Shown here one piece after another: positions 1-11,090 of a DNA stretch of 64,000 nt. The notes beneath the pieces were generated by a model. The model was not told the origin of the DNA. It did no database searches and was given only the letters and a program-made list of their open reading frames with translations. How positions within the stretch are numbered: position 1 is the stretch's first letter; every line of letters starts with the position of its first letter. The stretch is from Porphyra umbilicalis (taxonomy: Eukaryota; Rhodophyta; Bangiophyceae; Bangiales; Bangiaceae): contig KV918794.1 of assembly GCA_002049455.2 (NCBI GenBank), positions 1 through 64,000 on the forward strand, in the 5' to 3' direction. A program made the translations under genes and the position numbers.

Positions 1-453
1 GATTCTATGTGCTGACATGCCGTGGGTCGACTCACGAACTGTACCCACGAGAGCCACCACAAAACCATGTCAATGTGTGTGGTCCTTGGCGTCCTGGGGA
101 ATCCGCCCACGTCGCTCTGGCCTTTCCACATGGCAAAAAGTCGTTTGTGTCCCACCCACGGTTAGTCACCACTGCGCTGGACAGGACCGTCCAAACCTGT
201 GCGTGCGGAACGTTTTCAACGAGGCCGTGAGGTTTTTCAAAGCGGATCATTCCATCGATTTGCACGTCTGACCTGTGCGGGCGTCGCCCTGCAGGGCGAC
301 CCCAGCGCAGCGAGTCGTCAACCACGTACCTCGTGGAATCGAAAAAAACGCGCTTGCAGCCTGCAAGCACGTGTTTGCACTAGTGCATAACAGAGAACAA
401 ACAGGCGTTTTTGACCTACATTGGTCAGGAATTGTGTGTGTTTGTTCACGGGT

Positions 454-484
454 GACATCGTCGCGAAAATATACCACTCTACTG
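454..484 (+). repeat. Left inverted repeat, transposon copy 1
   Basis: The sequence begins GACATCGTCGCGAAAATA. Its reverse complement closes the element at 10200-10229 with two substitution-like differences and a one-base indel. It lies 453 bp inside the duplicated block, so it may be subterminal rather than terminal. Confidence 0.65.
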
Positions 485-1179
485 GGGGTGTGCTGCGCGT
501 GCTGCGCGTGCTGCGGGCTGCTGCGGGCCGAAATTCTTACTCCCGATCTGAAATTCTTGCTGGCCCAGACGGCCCTGTGCTGGCCACGAGGGAACGTGGG
601 CTACAAGCGGAGCCCTCATCAATCTACGACGACGCGGAGGGAAACTGCTTGATGTAGCCTCCCAAAAAGCAGGCTACAAGTCGGTCGGCTTGAAGGATAT
701 TTGTAGCACGTGGGACGATTCAATGCCTGCCAGCGACGGCTGGTCACGGATCAACTCTGGCCGTTGATCACGGGAATGTAGTGGGGTTCGCTGTCCGGTA
801 CGTACGTGGCCGTGGCCCCCTGTGATCCTCAGTGATCCTCGAGTGCGTGGCCGGTCAGGTCTCGCGGCGACGCCGCGCGCTTGCCCCCGCCCCGCCACGC
901 GCCCGTCCCATGCCCCCGCCCCGCCGATGCCCCGCCCAAGCCCCTGCCCCGCCGCGCCCGTGCCCCCACCATGCGAATGCCCCCGCCCCGCCCCGCCGCG
1001 CCAATGCCCCCGCCCTACTCCACAACTCGGGTGCTTCTGCCCCGCCGCGCGCCCATGCCCCACACTGCCAAGCAGCGCCCTGGTCCCCTTCCCATCGGTG
1101 CCTGACATCACTGTGGAACACTGCGCAACGACCTTTTCTTCCTTCCCCCCGCCCCCGCCCCGACCTTTCTTTCCCTGGC

Positions 1180-1181
<2 letters not shown>

Positions 1182-1228
<47 letters not shown>
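1182..1228. repeat. Poly-C tract, 47 C
   Basis: An uninterrupted run of 47 C between the transposase 3' end and the left end. The matching tract in copy 2 (11795-11814) has 20 C, which points to slippage since duplication or to assembly error. The flanking 860-1180 is rich in GCCCCCGCCCCGCC-like units and shows no coding signal. Confidence 0.9.
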
Positions 1229-1230
<2 letters not shown>

Positions 1231-1283
1231 ACGGCACACTCTTCTCCTCCCGCCGAGATGATTTCCCAGATACTGCACCGGCT

Positions 1284-4200
1284 TTACTCGGAGCCGTCCT
1301 CACTGTCAGATGCGCACTCACCCAGGCCCTCTCGAACAACAAACGCATTAACAAAAAAGCGAGACGCCCGTCGCTCCTCCGCCGTGTTGGGGACGTCGTC
1401 GGGCATCACCGTAACGCCGTGGCGCTCACTGAGGTCCTCCCAGTCATACTCGACGGCAATCCAGCTCACAATGTCCGCAGTCGTAAGCACGTCGAGGCGT
1501 ACTGCGCTCCCTCTGCCTCCATATCCCATTGTAGGCGCTCACACCCGTACTTGGTCAGCACGCATCCGGGTTCGCCGTAGCCTTTTCCGCTCGCCGCACC
1601 ACCAGCCGCTCCCAGCCGCGGGCCCGTGTCGTTACCACTAGGGCGGCCTGACCGACCCGAATGGCCCCATCTGGTCGGCGGTACCGCAGCCAGTCAAACC
1701 ACGGTGACCCATGGAAAACCGGCGCGGCCCGGATAGTGTGTTGGGCGCGCCCTCGCCTCGGTTGAGAGGCGTCGCCATAATAGAGGTTTCCGCTCCTGCA
1801 GAGGAGCGTACTCTCGGGACGACACAGCACAGCCGCCAAGCCAGGGATACTGTGGCTCCTGGCCAGCTCAGCCAGAGAGTACTTCTTGGCATACCGCCGC
1901 CGCCGCCGCTGCCGCCGCTGCGGACGGCTGCGCCGTGTCCCTGCCGAGTCATAGTCGCCCGTGTCGGTCCCTGGTCCCTCCTCCTCCGCGTCGGCGTTGT
2001 CCTCCTCTCCGTCGTGGAGCAGGGTGTACACCTGCTCGCTCAGCACAAGTTGCTCGACGAACTGGTCCCTCCTCTTGTTGGTAAGCTTGTAAGGCCTTAA
2101 CTGCCTTGTGTAGGGCCTCATTATACGCACTGTTGCCGTCACCGACGTTACCCCTGAGGCGAAACTCGTCCAGAAGATGCGCCGACATGCGGTGAAGCTT
2201 GGTGTGTTGGGGTGGCCCCAGTACGGGCTGAAAGACCTCAACCACCCACGCGTGGGCCTTCTTGGCCAGCACAACCGCCTCCGAGTACAGAATACCACCG
2301 CCCTGGTTGGTACACTGTGCGGCAAAGAGTGCGTTTGTCACGACAACCAGCTCGCAAATAGCCGCAGTCAAAGCGCTGTGGTGGTCGCCATTGCCCGGGG
2401 CGCCCGCTACGCCCACGACACCGAAAGGCAGGAATGGTAGGGCACGACGGTGCTCACTGCCCGTCATTGTGGCCTGCCTTGTAGCCTCTGGGACAAAGTA
2501 CCTGTGACATAGGAGCCCATACTGCCAAAAGGGACTGATAGCACGGTAGCCTCTTGTCAGTACGCGGATACGGTGAAGGGATGTGAGCCACAGCCTGCCC
2601 CCAAGCAATAAACACACCCAGTAGGGCTCAAAACGTACCCAGGGTGGATGTACGGCACGCGCAAACGACGCGACGCGTGCTTGAACCGCATATTGATGCC
2701 ACGCTCGGTGTTTGTGACGGTGTCAAACCGCGCATGGATCCACCTTCTGCCACCTTGCGGAGGTAAACAGGCACCTCGTTGGCGACCTTCCTGTTGATAC
2801 CAGTGTCCATGACCTACTCTCGGGCAACAACACACAGCACCAATACCAAAAGAGCTACTCGCGCCATGTCACGGGCCGTGCACAGTGAGATACTGAACGT
2901 ATACTGAACAGGACCGAGGCAGCATACCGATAGAGAGGCGCCCACATGGGCGCTCGCCCGCCCACCAAATGCAAGGAGCGAGCAGTTCTACTCTCGACGA
3001 GCTAAGAGACGTACGTGAAGGCGATCGAAGCCTGGCATCGATACAGCATGCGGGGACCATTTCCAGGCCAGCCCACGCGGCCATCGCAGGGACCACGCTG
3101 TTGAGGCTGTGCTCCAACTCTACCTCTGCACGCCTCGCCGCCGCGCCCAAAAGGTCCCATCGTGGCGTTCTTGAGCTGCGCCCGTACGTCTCCTGGACGT
3201 CTCTGCTAGGAGCATCGGCCCCGGACGCCGAGCACGAGTCCTCCCGTCCCACCATGCAGGGCGTACAGGGAAAGAGACAGCCAGTACCCTTCAGGCACAT
3301 TACGGCACGCTCCTCAGGTTGATCACACACGTAAAGGAGGGCACGTGGGGAGACACGCACTCGACCACCGCCGGGTAAGTTCAGCCACGCCCCACGGTGG
3401 CTGGCCAGCACGCTGCCCCGAAAGACGAGGTGTAAAATCCGCTGGAGCAGCTCGGAACGCACCTCATGGCCTTTGCGCGTCTTTATGAACTTGGACTCGA
3501 CCTGTGGGATGTACGCTAGTGTGACCCATCGCACGTCCTTGGTGTTGATGTTGACGACGCGCATACGCAAAGGGTAAGCCGATACTGCTCCGCTGCTGCT
3601 GAGCACAGTAGCATCAGAGTACAGGTGCATCGCCAGTATCTCGTATCCTCGTGCATAGTGCCCTCGACGTGGGCTTGCTGCTTCCGGTACATCTCCCCGT
3701 CCCAGCTGCCTCGCAGTAGCACCGACTGTGGCCCTTCCACGCCATTGTCAGCTGGAGACGGCGGCGGTCCCCAGCACAGGTCCCCTAGCTCCACTTGCAT
3801 GATCTCCTCCTGGGCAGCGTCGAACGCGTCGCGGAAGAAGACGGGGTACTTGCGACCGTCAACCGCCATAACAACCTTTTTCCAGTTGAGAGGGGCGACG
3901 AGAGAGCGCTTGAATCGTCGAACGGCGGCAATAAACCGGTTTGCAGTGTGGAAGGCTGCTGTAAATGGCGTGCGGGAGGCGGAACTTGCCGCCTCTACCT
4001 CCTTGGTGTACCGGTACAACCGGCGCAGCTCCTGTTGCGACAGGCCGCATCCGCCGCCCGACGTGCAGGCAAACGTGAAAACGTGCCACAGGTCTTGGCT
4101 CAGCCACGGGGCGCGCCCTCCCCCGCTGCCTCCTCCGCCCTCCAGTGGTGGAAAAGCGGTGGTTGCACGCCTGGCGTCCCCAAAGCGCTCGTAGTGGTCG

Positions 4201-4892
4201 AAAACCTGCTCACATAAACCCCGATCGCCACCGGCCCGGGGCTCTGAGCTTCCGTACCGCCGTCCTCGTCTCGTACTCCTCCCCGCCGGCACCACTCCCA
4301 CGGCCATGCCCACGCGCAGCCGCATGTACTCTCCAGTCGTATCCTCATTATCCCCGACAGATCCATCGGTCGGGTTGGCACCGGCGGTGTTGCCTCGACG
4401 GCGCGCACGCCTCCGGTGACGGTTCTGCGCGTCAGCACGGCGCGCTCGCCTGGTACTCTCAGACGGGGCGCCTCGCCGGGCGCGACCCCGTCGAGGCGAC
4501 GGCTTTGGAGGAGAGGCAGGTGCTGTGATTGCCCGAGCGAGCTCCAGGAATACCTCAGACTCCAGTCCTACTACGTCCCGCACACCCCCAACACCCCCAA
4601 CACCCCAACACCCCCAGCATCCCCAGCATCCCCAGCGTCCCCAGCACCCCAGCATTAGACGTGCCAGCCGTCGCGGCAGTGGCAGCCTCGCGGCAATACC
4701 CATTGCAACCGTAGGGCCACCAGACTCATCAGACTCAATGCAAATGGCAGAACGCACTGCAACCGCAGGACCTCCGGGCTCACCAGAATCCTCAGACGCA
4801 TCAGACTCTATACAAATGGTGTTGATACCCTCACACCTCGTGGGCGTTGCCTCACGTGCGCGTGTGCCGCATGCCGGTGCTGTCCGAGGCAT
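1284..4892 (-). pseudogene. Plavaka/CACTA-like transposase, copy 1, frameshifted
   Basis: Reading leftward from ATG 4892: a low-complexity, acidic then basic N-terminus; a helical region; a core with VDGRKYPVFF and SDATVLSSSGAVSAYPL followed by NINTKDVRW; a Cys-rich FPCTPC segment; LPGFDRLH; and a C-terminal part with KLHRMSAHLLDEF and LTNKRRDQF, ending in an SPWFDWLRYRRPDG module. This order fits Plavaka-type transposases of the CACTA superfamily; KDZ is the main alternative. Two GTACGT introns are inferred, near 3015-2820 and 2645-2550, joining LH to VMDTG and YIHPG to GYRAI. Against copy 2, bases are missing near 3635, 3190, 2093, 1570 and 1503, each shifting the frame, so no full protein can be made. 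Confidence 0.65.
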
Positions 4893-6606
4893 CGACTAAA
4901 ACAGCGGCCGCAGTCTGCTGCTCGGCACGGAAAACTCATCGACGCAAGCCACCAGCACTCGTAAGCAGGACAGAGCGGGCCTGGAGCTGACCCACGTGGG
5001 AAGAGGTGCAGCGTCGACCGGGTCGGGAAGAAGACGGGCAGTGGCACGAATGCATCATTCAGATATGCTGACTGTAAAGTAACCCCAGCCAGTAACACCA
5101 GAAGTAACCCCACAAGGTTCACAATATGAAATCGTATCTGTCAGTCTGTCAGCACTGGCCCCTGATCAAGAGATTGTGGGGCATCGAATGGTCTTCTCGG
5201 TAATGGAAGAGAGCCCCCCAGCCTCGTGCGGGCACCGAGCCATCATTTTGCCTGCCTGAGGGCGCTGGGTGCTCAGGAGCCACCTGATCACAGCTGCACG
5301 GGGCCGCGTGATGGTAGCTCGATACTGATGGCGAGCACTGATTGGTGCTGCGAAGCACTCCAGGTTGGCGACAGGCAAGCTGCCCAGGTTGTGTCCGCCG
5401 TGTCCGGCTCGTGTCGGCTTTTTGGGACAGGCGAGACGGCCCGCCAACACTGCTGGCAAGGGCCTTTCTCCAGGCCTTTCTCACGGCCCTTCTCGTTGGC
5501 CCGTTTTTGGCCCACGCCACGGCCCAGCAACACCTCCGGCAAGGGCTTTCTTTGGCCCGGTAACACCTCTTCCACGGGCGTTCTGGGGGCCCTCCTGTCC
5601 CGCCCCACTACTGCTGGTGGGTGTCCTTAAAGCCCGCTGGTCAGTTCGTCTGTGATACCTCCTTGAGGCGGCCCGCACCGCGACAAACGGGCTCCCAGCA
5701 TCCTTACGGACCCTCTCCCTGACCCCCACACGGACCCCCCCCCCTCCGACCCCGCACAGACGCTCGAACCCCCCTTCTGCCCGCGCCCGCAGTTGGCAGA
5801 ATGGCGAATGCTTCCTCTTTGGGCCGCCTACTCGTGTGCATTGGCAACGTACTGGACAGAGAGGAGACCGGAGGCCGCGGGGACCGTGGGGCAGCGGCTG
5901 CAGCCGCCGGCGATGGCCGGAATGGACCAGGGACCGGAGGCGACGGCCGTCGACGCCTACCGAGTCGCGGACGGAGCACCGACGGCCGCCGCCGACAAGG
6001 GCCGGGAGTCGACGGCCTCCCTTCTGAGCGCCCGCCGTCCTCGCTTCCGCGATTCCGGAGCAGCAGCCGCGCCCCGCCGCCTACTGCCGCCGCCCCGCCG
6101 CCTACTGCCGCCGCCGCCCCGCCGCCTACTGCCGCCGCCCCGCCGCCTACTGCCGCCGCCGCCCCGGCCGCCTACTGCCCTCGCCCCGCCGCCTGCTGCC
6201 CTCGCCCCGCCGCCTACTGCCCCCGTCCCGCCGCCTGCTGCTCCCGCCCGCCGCCTACTGCCCTCGCCCCGCCGCCTACTGCCCCCGTCCCGCCGCCTGC
6301 TGCTCCCGCCCCGCCGCCTACTGCCCTCGCCCCGCCGCCTACTGCCCCCGCCCCGCCGCCTACTGCCCCCGTCCCGCCGCCTGCTGCTCCCGCCCCGCCG
6401 CCCTACTGGCCGCCGCCCTGCCGCGTGTTGCCACTCCCTCGACGCGTGCTGCCACTCCCTCGACGCGAGCTGTCACTCCGACGCGTGCTGCCACTCCCCC
6501 GCCGCGTGCTGCCACTCCCCGCCGCCTGCTCCCCCGCCGCGTGCTGCCACTTCTCCCCCCGCAAGACGAGCGAAACTTGTCCCACTCGTCGCGTCGCACT
6601 CGGAGT
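4893..6606. other. Central spacer between the divergent transposon genes
   Basis: Holds the presumed promoters of both element genes. Bases 5151-5940 are absent from copy 2. From about 6060 to 6420 a short unit near CGCCCCGCCGCCTACTGCC is repeated many times and gives long Pro/Ala or Arg-rich reading frames in all phases. I treat these as repeat artefacts, not protein. Confidence 0.6.
6060..6420. repeat. GCCGCCTACTGCC minisatellite, copy 1
   Basis: Tandem units of about 15-18 bp built on CCGCCGCCTACTGCC, with variants CCTGCTGCC. The copy 2 equivalent is about 15905-16200 with fewer, more varied units. The units contain the same CTACTGCC core seen in the TACTGCCC arrays elsewhere in the element. 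Confidence 0.75.
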
Positions 6607-6919
6607 ATGGCTGGCGGCCAGGCTGGTTCCCGCGCTGGGAGCGCACCTGCCGGCGTCGGCACGCCCCGCTCTGCCGCGGGAGGATGCTCGGGCGGATCGG
6701 CGATGAGGAGGGCCAACAAGGACACCAGTCTCCCGGCTGAACAACTGTACGTTCTCTCTGCAGTATACTGCGTGCCTTGCCTCTTTTTTTGCTTTTCCTG
6801 TCGCTTCTTGCATGGAGGTCGGAGCTGTCCGTGCTCCGCGTGCGTCGATACTGGCGCACTGGAGCGATGTCGTGTGCCGGTGGGCGTCCTGTGCCGACAG
6901 CTGACCCGAGTACTTTCTA

Positions 6920-7031
6920 TTACTGCCCTTACTGCCCCTTACTGCCCCTTACTGCCCCTTACTGCCCCTATACTGCCCCGTGCTGCCCCTTTACTGCCCC
7001 GTGCTGCCCCCTTACTGCCCCGTGCTGCCCC
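6920..7031 (+). repeat. TACTGCCC array in accessory-gene intron 1
   Basis: About ten copies of TACTGCCCCT or TGCTGCCCC in direct orientation. The motif recurs at 9631-9704 near the right end and in both equivalent places of copy 2. This clustering suggests a protein-binding repeat, though simple expansion is possible. Confidence 0.7.
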
Positions 7032-8756
7032 ATTTCTTCCCCTGTTCTCAGCCAGACCAAACTGTCAACCTTTTGGCCCGGCCGAAAGTGGCCAGCCCAG
7101 CAGGATGGCGAGACCTCGGCTGCTGCTGGCACTCCGACCAAGTCATCCACGCCCAAGGCGTCTAGTTCACGCAAGCGCCTGCGCGACCGCGTGGTTTCGG
7201 CAGCGGTGGAAGACGCTGCCAACGCACTGACGTGGCGTGTCGACGGCGTCGCGGTACCGGTTGAGCCCCCTTCCTGGTGCACCAGTACGTCAAACGCCCT
7301 GCTGTCGGCGCATATTGCCGCGCACAACAGCTTCGTCTCGGCACGTGCTGCCCAAGAGATGGCCATCCAGACAGCTCAAGCATACGCCAAGACATTTGCC
7401 CCCGCGGCCAAGCGTCGTCGCGGAGTCAGCCCGTCAGCGGATGCCGACGGCGCTGATACTACCGGCTCTGGTTTGGATGGGGAGCCACCGGCCACTGTCA
7501 CCCCGCTATCACCAAGCAAGCTGTCACCCCGGGCGCGGCCAGCGGCAAAGGCCACTGCGGGTGGCACGGCAAGCGAGGACGCGCTGCCGAGGGGCACGAG
7601 GGGCAAGCCACGGATCCAGGCGCTGCGCAGCTGCCTCACTAAGCGCATGCACAATGGCATCCTGGCGCCGTCCACCAACGACGACGTGTACCACTCCCGC
7701 GAGACCCCCAGGCCGTTTCTGGCGGCCGTCGTGATGGAGGTGGCCAAAGTCGACAAGAAGGACGCTGAAAAGCTCCTGCTGACCAACTTCTCCGTCCCCG
7801 CGGTCAATAACTCGAAGCTCCCTAGCTCCAAGATGCTCAAGCCGTGGCTAGGTAAGACGCGCAACAACGTACACTTTAACCTCAAGGACTGTATCTTTCG
7901 GGCGTGGACGGCGGGCAGCGGCTACGGCGGTACATCCAAGGCGGAGACAAGGCGGTTCTTACATGGCCGGGGGTACCTCAGGGGTGCCAACGGGCGTCGG
8001 GGAGTCCTCAACGCCTTCCTGGCTGTGGTTTCCCACTGTGGTGGGGACCCGGACAAGTACACCTTTCCTGACGGGGATGACGGAGACGCACTGGCCTCGA
8101 CGGTGCTCGCCACGCTGGCCTTTGTGCTGAGCAAGGTACGTTATTGGCGCCATGGACGGAGAGTGTACTGTGGCTGGGGTGTTGCAAAAGCGCTGTAGGG
8201 GGTTCCATTGAGGTACTGGCCGATACTGACCGGCACTTGAAGCCACACAGTTGCTTGAGTGTGTCGTCTCTGTGGCTCGTGTGTCTGTGACCCATGCAGA
8301 TTCGTATGTGCCTGGAGGGAGAGTACCTCTCTGCGGACGGCAGGAAGGTGAACGAGTGCGTGCTGCACGGCGGGAAGATGAAAGCGGGGCGCGCCGCTTG
8401 GGCGAAAGAGTTGACTTACCTGCATGTGGAGGTTGATGAGTCAGGAGACTACTGGGCCAAGCTCTTCAAGACAAACCAGGACGAGGACGACCGGGCAACC
8501 ATTCCCAACTCCCCCGAAGAAGGTGAGCCCCCTGCTGTCCACTTGGGCGTCAACGTGAATGCCCGCGCCGACGACAAGGACGTTACTGAGAGCGAGCACG
8601 CAAGTCTGAGACAGATGGTGCGCAACTGGGTGGCGGCGCGGAAGGAGGTCGTGGACCTCGACGGGGATGGGGATGACGAGGACGGAGACGGTGGTGGGGC
8701 GAGCAGCGGCGGCGGCCACGCGCCGGCCCATGGTGGTGCGGGCGGTGGGGCAGGCG

Positions 8757-9130
8757 GTGGCGGTGGCGGCGGGGCGGGCGCCCCCGTCGATGCGCCGCCG
8801 CGCGGTGGGGCAGGCGGTGGCGGTGGCGGCGGGGCGGGCGCCCCCGTCGATGCGCCGCCGCGCGGTGGGGCAGGCGGTGGCGGTGGCGGCGGGGCGGGCG
8901 CCCTCGTCGATGCGCCGCCGCGCGGTGGGGCAGGCGGTGGCGGTGGCGGCGGGGCGGGCGCCCCCATCGATGCGCCGCCGCGCGGTGGGGCAGGCGGTGG
9001 CGGTGGCGGCGGGGCGGGCGCCCCCGTCGATGCGCCGCCGCGCGGTGGGCAGGCGGTGGCGGTGGCGGCGGGGCGGGCGCCCCCGTCGATGCGCCGCCGC
9101 GCGGTGGGGCAGGCGGTGGCGGTGGCGGCG
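8757..9130 (+). repeat. 60-bp coding minisatellite, about six units
   Basis: The unit GCGGGCGCCCCCGTCGATGC continues with a CGCCGCGCGGTGGGGCAGGCGGTGGCGGTG-like remainder and repeats with a 60-bp period. Each unit encodes AGAPVDAPPRGGAGGGGGGG. Units differ by single bases; the fifth/sixth junction lacks one G. Copy 2 (about 18400-18600) has fewer and more diverged units. Confidence 0.9.
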
Positions 9131-9417
9131 GAGGCGGGGATGACGGAGGTGGATGGGGGCGCGAGCTGGCAGGCCATAGCTTGCCGCCACTGCCCTCGGT
9201 GCCGCGTCGGCTGGGTGCTGGGGTGGGGCGAGTGCCCAACTGGCAACGCCACCCCTTTGACCGCTCCGACTCTGAGGAGGAGGTGCGAAGGCCCAAGAAG
9301 AAGGTCTGGGAGCGGCGCCAGTTCGCGCGCACGGCGGGCCCGGCGGACAGTGACGATCAGTCATCGGATCCCGGGTTTTTCCCTAGCGCTCTGGGGACTG
9401 AGAGCAACACCTCATAG

Positions 9418-10199
9418 CGCGTTTGATGGTGTGTCTGCTACTCGCGTTGCTTGTGCTCTTGGCATTGCGTTGTTCTCGGTCTTGTTTCTGGCCTTTTTCA
9501 TTGTTTGCTGTGCTTGCGGGGGTGGGGGGTGGGGGTGGGGGCGAGGGGGCGGGGGGGAGCGGGGGAGCGGGGGGAGCGGGGGGAGCGAGGGGAAAGGGGT
9601 GGGCGAGCGGGGGTGCGGGGAGAGAGGGCGTACTGCCCGTACTGCCCCCCCCCCCCCCCCCTCCCACGTACTGCCCGTACTGCCCGTACTGCCCCCCCCC
9701 CCCCACATGAAGCGTGAGAGCGCCCTGTAAAATGCCTGTCTGTGTGCAACGTTCTGCGACGCGGTGAGCGATAACGTGGCGCAACAGGGGCCATTTACGA
9801 CGGCGCTTCCGCGTGCGCTGCGTATCCGGATTACGACCGCTGCGTAGCGACTGGGCGCGCGGCCACGAATCGCCGCAAGAGGGTGTCACGTAACTCCTCG
9901 GTAAATCCCGTAGGACGTCCTGCAGGGTGCCTCTGGGGCCTCTCTGGGCCTCTGGGTGCCTCCAGAATGCCTACTGGGTGTGCGCAAGATGCGCGCATGG
10001 CTCCCAGACACGACTTTGAGCAGTGTCAGATCGTACTGGGGATCTAAAATGCGAATATGGGACCTTACCCATTTGAAAGAACACTGGGAAACAGGGGTCC
10101 AGTACGCGACAAATCTCGGCAAATATCGTATGCGGGGCCCATTTGGGACCGTTTCAGATCAACCTGCAATACTGCTGGCCAACTCCCCAGGCACGTTCT
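9418..10199. other. Right subterminal region, transposon copy 1
   Basis: Follows the accessory gene. It holds a G-rich stretch (about 9520-9620), a TACTGCCC array with two long C runs (9631-9704), and then mixed-composition DNA up to the right inverted repeat. I see no gene. Confidence 0.6.
9631..9704 (+). repeat. TACTGCCC array, right subterminal, copy 1
   Basis: Five TACTGCCC-type units (TACTGCCCGTACTGCCC) interrupted by runs of 13-16 C. The copy 2 counterpart is 19111-19180. Confidence 0.75.
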
Positions 10200-10229
10200 C
10201 AGTACGTGGTACATTTTCGCGACGATGTC
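10200..10229 (-). repeat. Right inverted repeat, transposon copy 1
   Basis: Reverse complement reads GACATCGTCGCGAAAATG, pairing with 454-484. The two transposon copies stop matching immediately to the right. Confidence 0.7.
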
Positions 10230-10325
10230 GATTGCCGTAAATATGTCGTTTGCCGCATGTCGATTGCCGTATGTCGATTGCCGTATGTCAATTGCGGTAT
10301 GTCGATTGCCGATTGCCGTCTGTCG
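10225..10325. repeat. ATGTCGATTGCCGT short tandem repeat
   Basis: About six imperfect units of ATGTCGATTGCCGT (period 14-15 bp) start at the transposon right end. They are not present after copy 2, so they belong to the flank or arose at the insertion boundary. Confidence 0.8.
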
Positions 10326-10603
10326 TAAGGCGTGCGCCCGTCCGTGGACGCGCTCGTTGCGACGGCGCCGACGACCCGGCGGGCGTGCGCTCCGCGCTCG
10401 CGTGGCCGGTCTGCGTGCTGTCGCTCTTGATTAAGTGTGGGACGTGCGCGCGGCGGGGGGGACTGGTGGCGTATGGGTGTGTGGGGGGGGAGGGAGGGGG
10501 GAGGGGAGAAAGGGGGGGGGTGCCCCTCGTGACGGCTCTGACGGGGGTGTGGGGGGGATTGCGTATGTACTTTTTGCACTGTCGGGCTGTCTGTTCATGG
10601 GGA
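10326..10603. other. Spacer between transposon copies
   Basis: Unique sequence with two G-rich stretches near 10450-10550. No reading frame or motif I can support. Confidence 0.6.
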
Positions 10604-11059
10604 GATTCTATGTGCTGACATGCCGTGGGTCGACTCACGAACTGTCACCCACGAGAGCCACCACAAAACCATGTCAATGTGTGTGGTCCTTGGCGTCCTG
10701 GGGAATCCGCCCACGTCGCTCTGGCCTTTCCACATGGCAAAAAGTCGTTTGTGTCCCACCCACGGTTAGTCACCACTGCGCTGGACAGGACCGTCCAAAC
10801 CTGTGCGTGCGGAACGCTTTTCAACGAGGCCGTGAGGTTTTTCAAAGCGGATCATTCCATCGATTTGCACGTCTGACCTGTCGCGGGCGTCGCCCTGCAG
10901 GGCGACCCCAGCGCAGCGAGTCGTCAACCACGTACCTCGTGGAATCGAAAAAACGCGCTTGCAGCCTGCAAGCACGTGTTTTGCACTAGTGCATAACAGA
11001 GAACAAACAGGCGTTTTTGACCTACATTGGTCAGGAATTGTGTGTGTTTGTTCACGGGT

Positions 11060-11090
11060 GACATCGTCGCGAAAATATACCACTCTACTG
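11060..11090 (+). repeat. Left inverted repeat, transposon copy 2
   Basis: Identical to 454-484 and inverted relative to 20372-20400. Confidence 0.65.

Larger units (their letters stand above)
6607..9417 (+). pseudogene. Transposon accessory protein, copy 1, frameshifted
   Basis: Three exons are inferred: 6607-6746, 7052-8135 and 8300-9417; introns start GTACGT and end CAG. The product would be a little over 700 residues. The first half is basic (SSSRKRLRDRV, AAKRRRG) with a globular stretch containing KPWLGKT and ETRRFLHGRGYLRG. The third exon has a short ordered start, then a Gly/Ala/Pro repeat, then an acidic/basic tail with RRPKKKVWERR. No family is recognised. By position it could be a DNA-binding helper such as CACTA TNPA, but that is inference only. 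One G is missing near 9047 compared with the preceding repeat units and copy 2, so the frame is lost before the conserved tail that ends at 9417. Confidence 0.6.
1..10229. mobile_element. Plavaka/CACTA-like DNA transposon, copy 1
   Basis: This unit is repeated almost base for base at 10604-20400, in the same orientation. It carries a leftward transposase gene (1284-4892) and a rightward accessory gene (6607-9417), divergent around a GC-rich centre; two divergent genes recall the two products of CACTA-type elements. Inverted repeats of about 30 bp lie at 454-484 and 10200-10229. Similarity between the copies also covers 1-453, outside the left inverted repeat, so the true left end is at or before base 1 and cannot be fixed here. 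The right end is well placed, because the copies diverge exactly after the right inverted repeat. Compared with copy 2 it has 790 extra bases at 5151-5940 and about 169 at 6799-6967. Confidence 0.8.

Noticed and set aside
674-1354. Gly-rich frame at the left of copy 1
   Set aside because: Antisense reading of a CCGCC repeat and the 47-C run; not maintained in copy 2.
6060-6600. Pro/Ala-rich extracellular-type protein in the transposon centre
   Set aside because: All three frames are open because of a short tandem repeat; the frames are not conserved between copies.
8757-9130. 60-bp regular repeats as a CRISPR array
   Set aside because: Units are contiguous with no spacers, lie in a coding exon, and the genome is eukaryotic.
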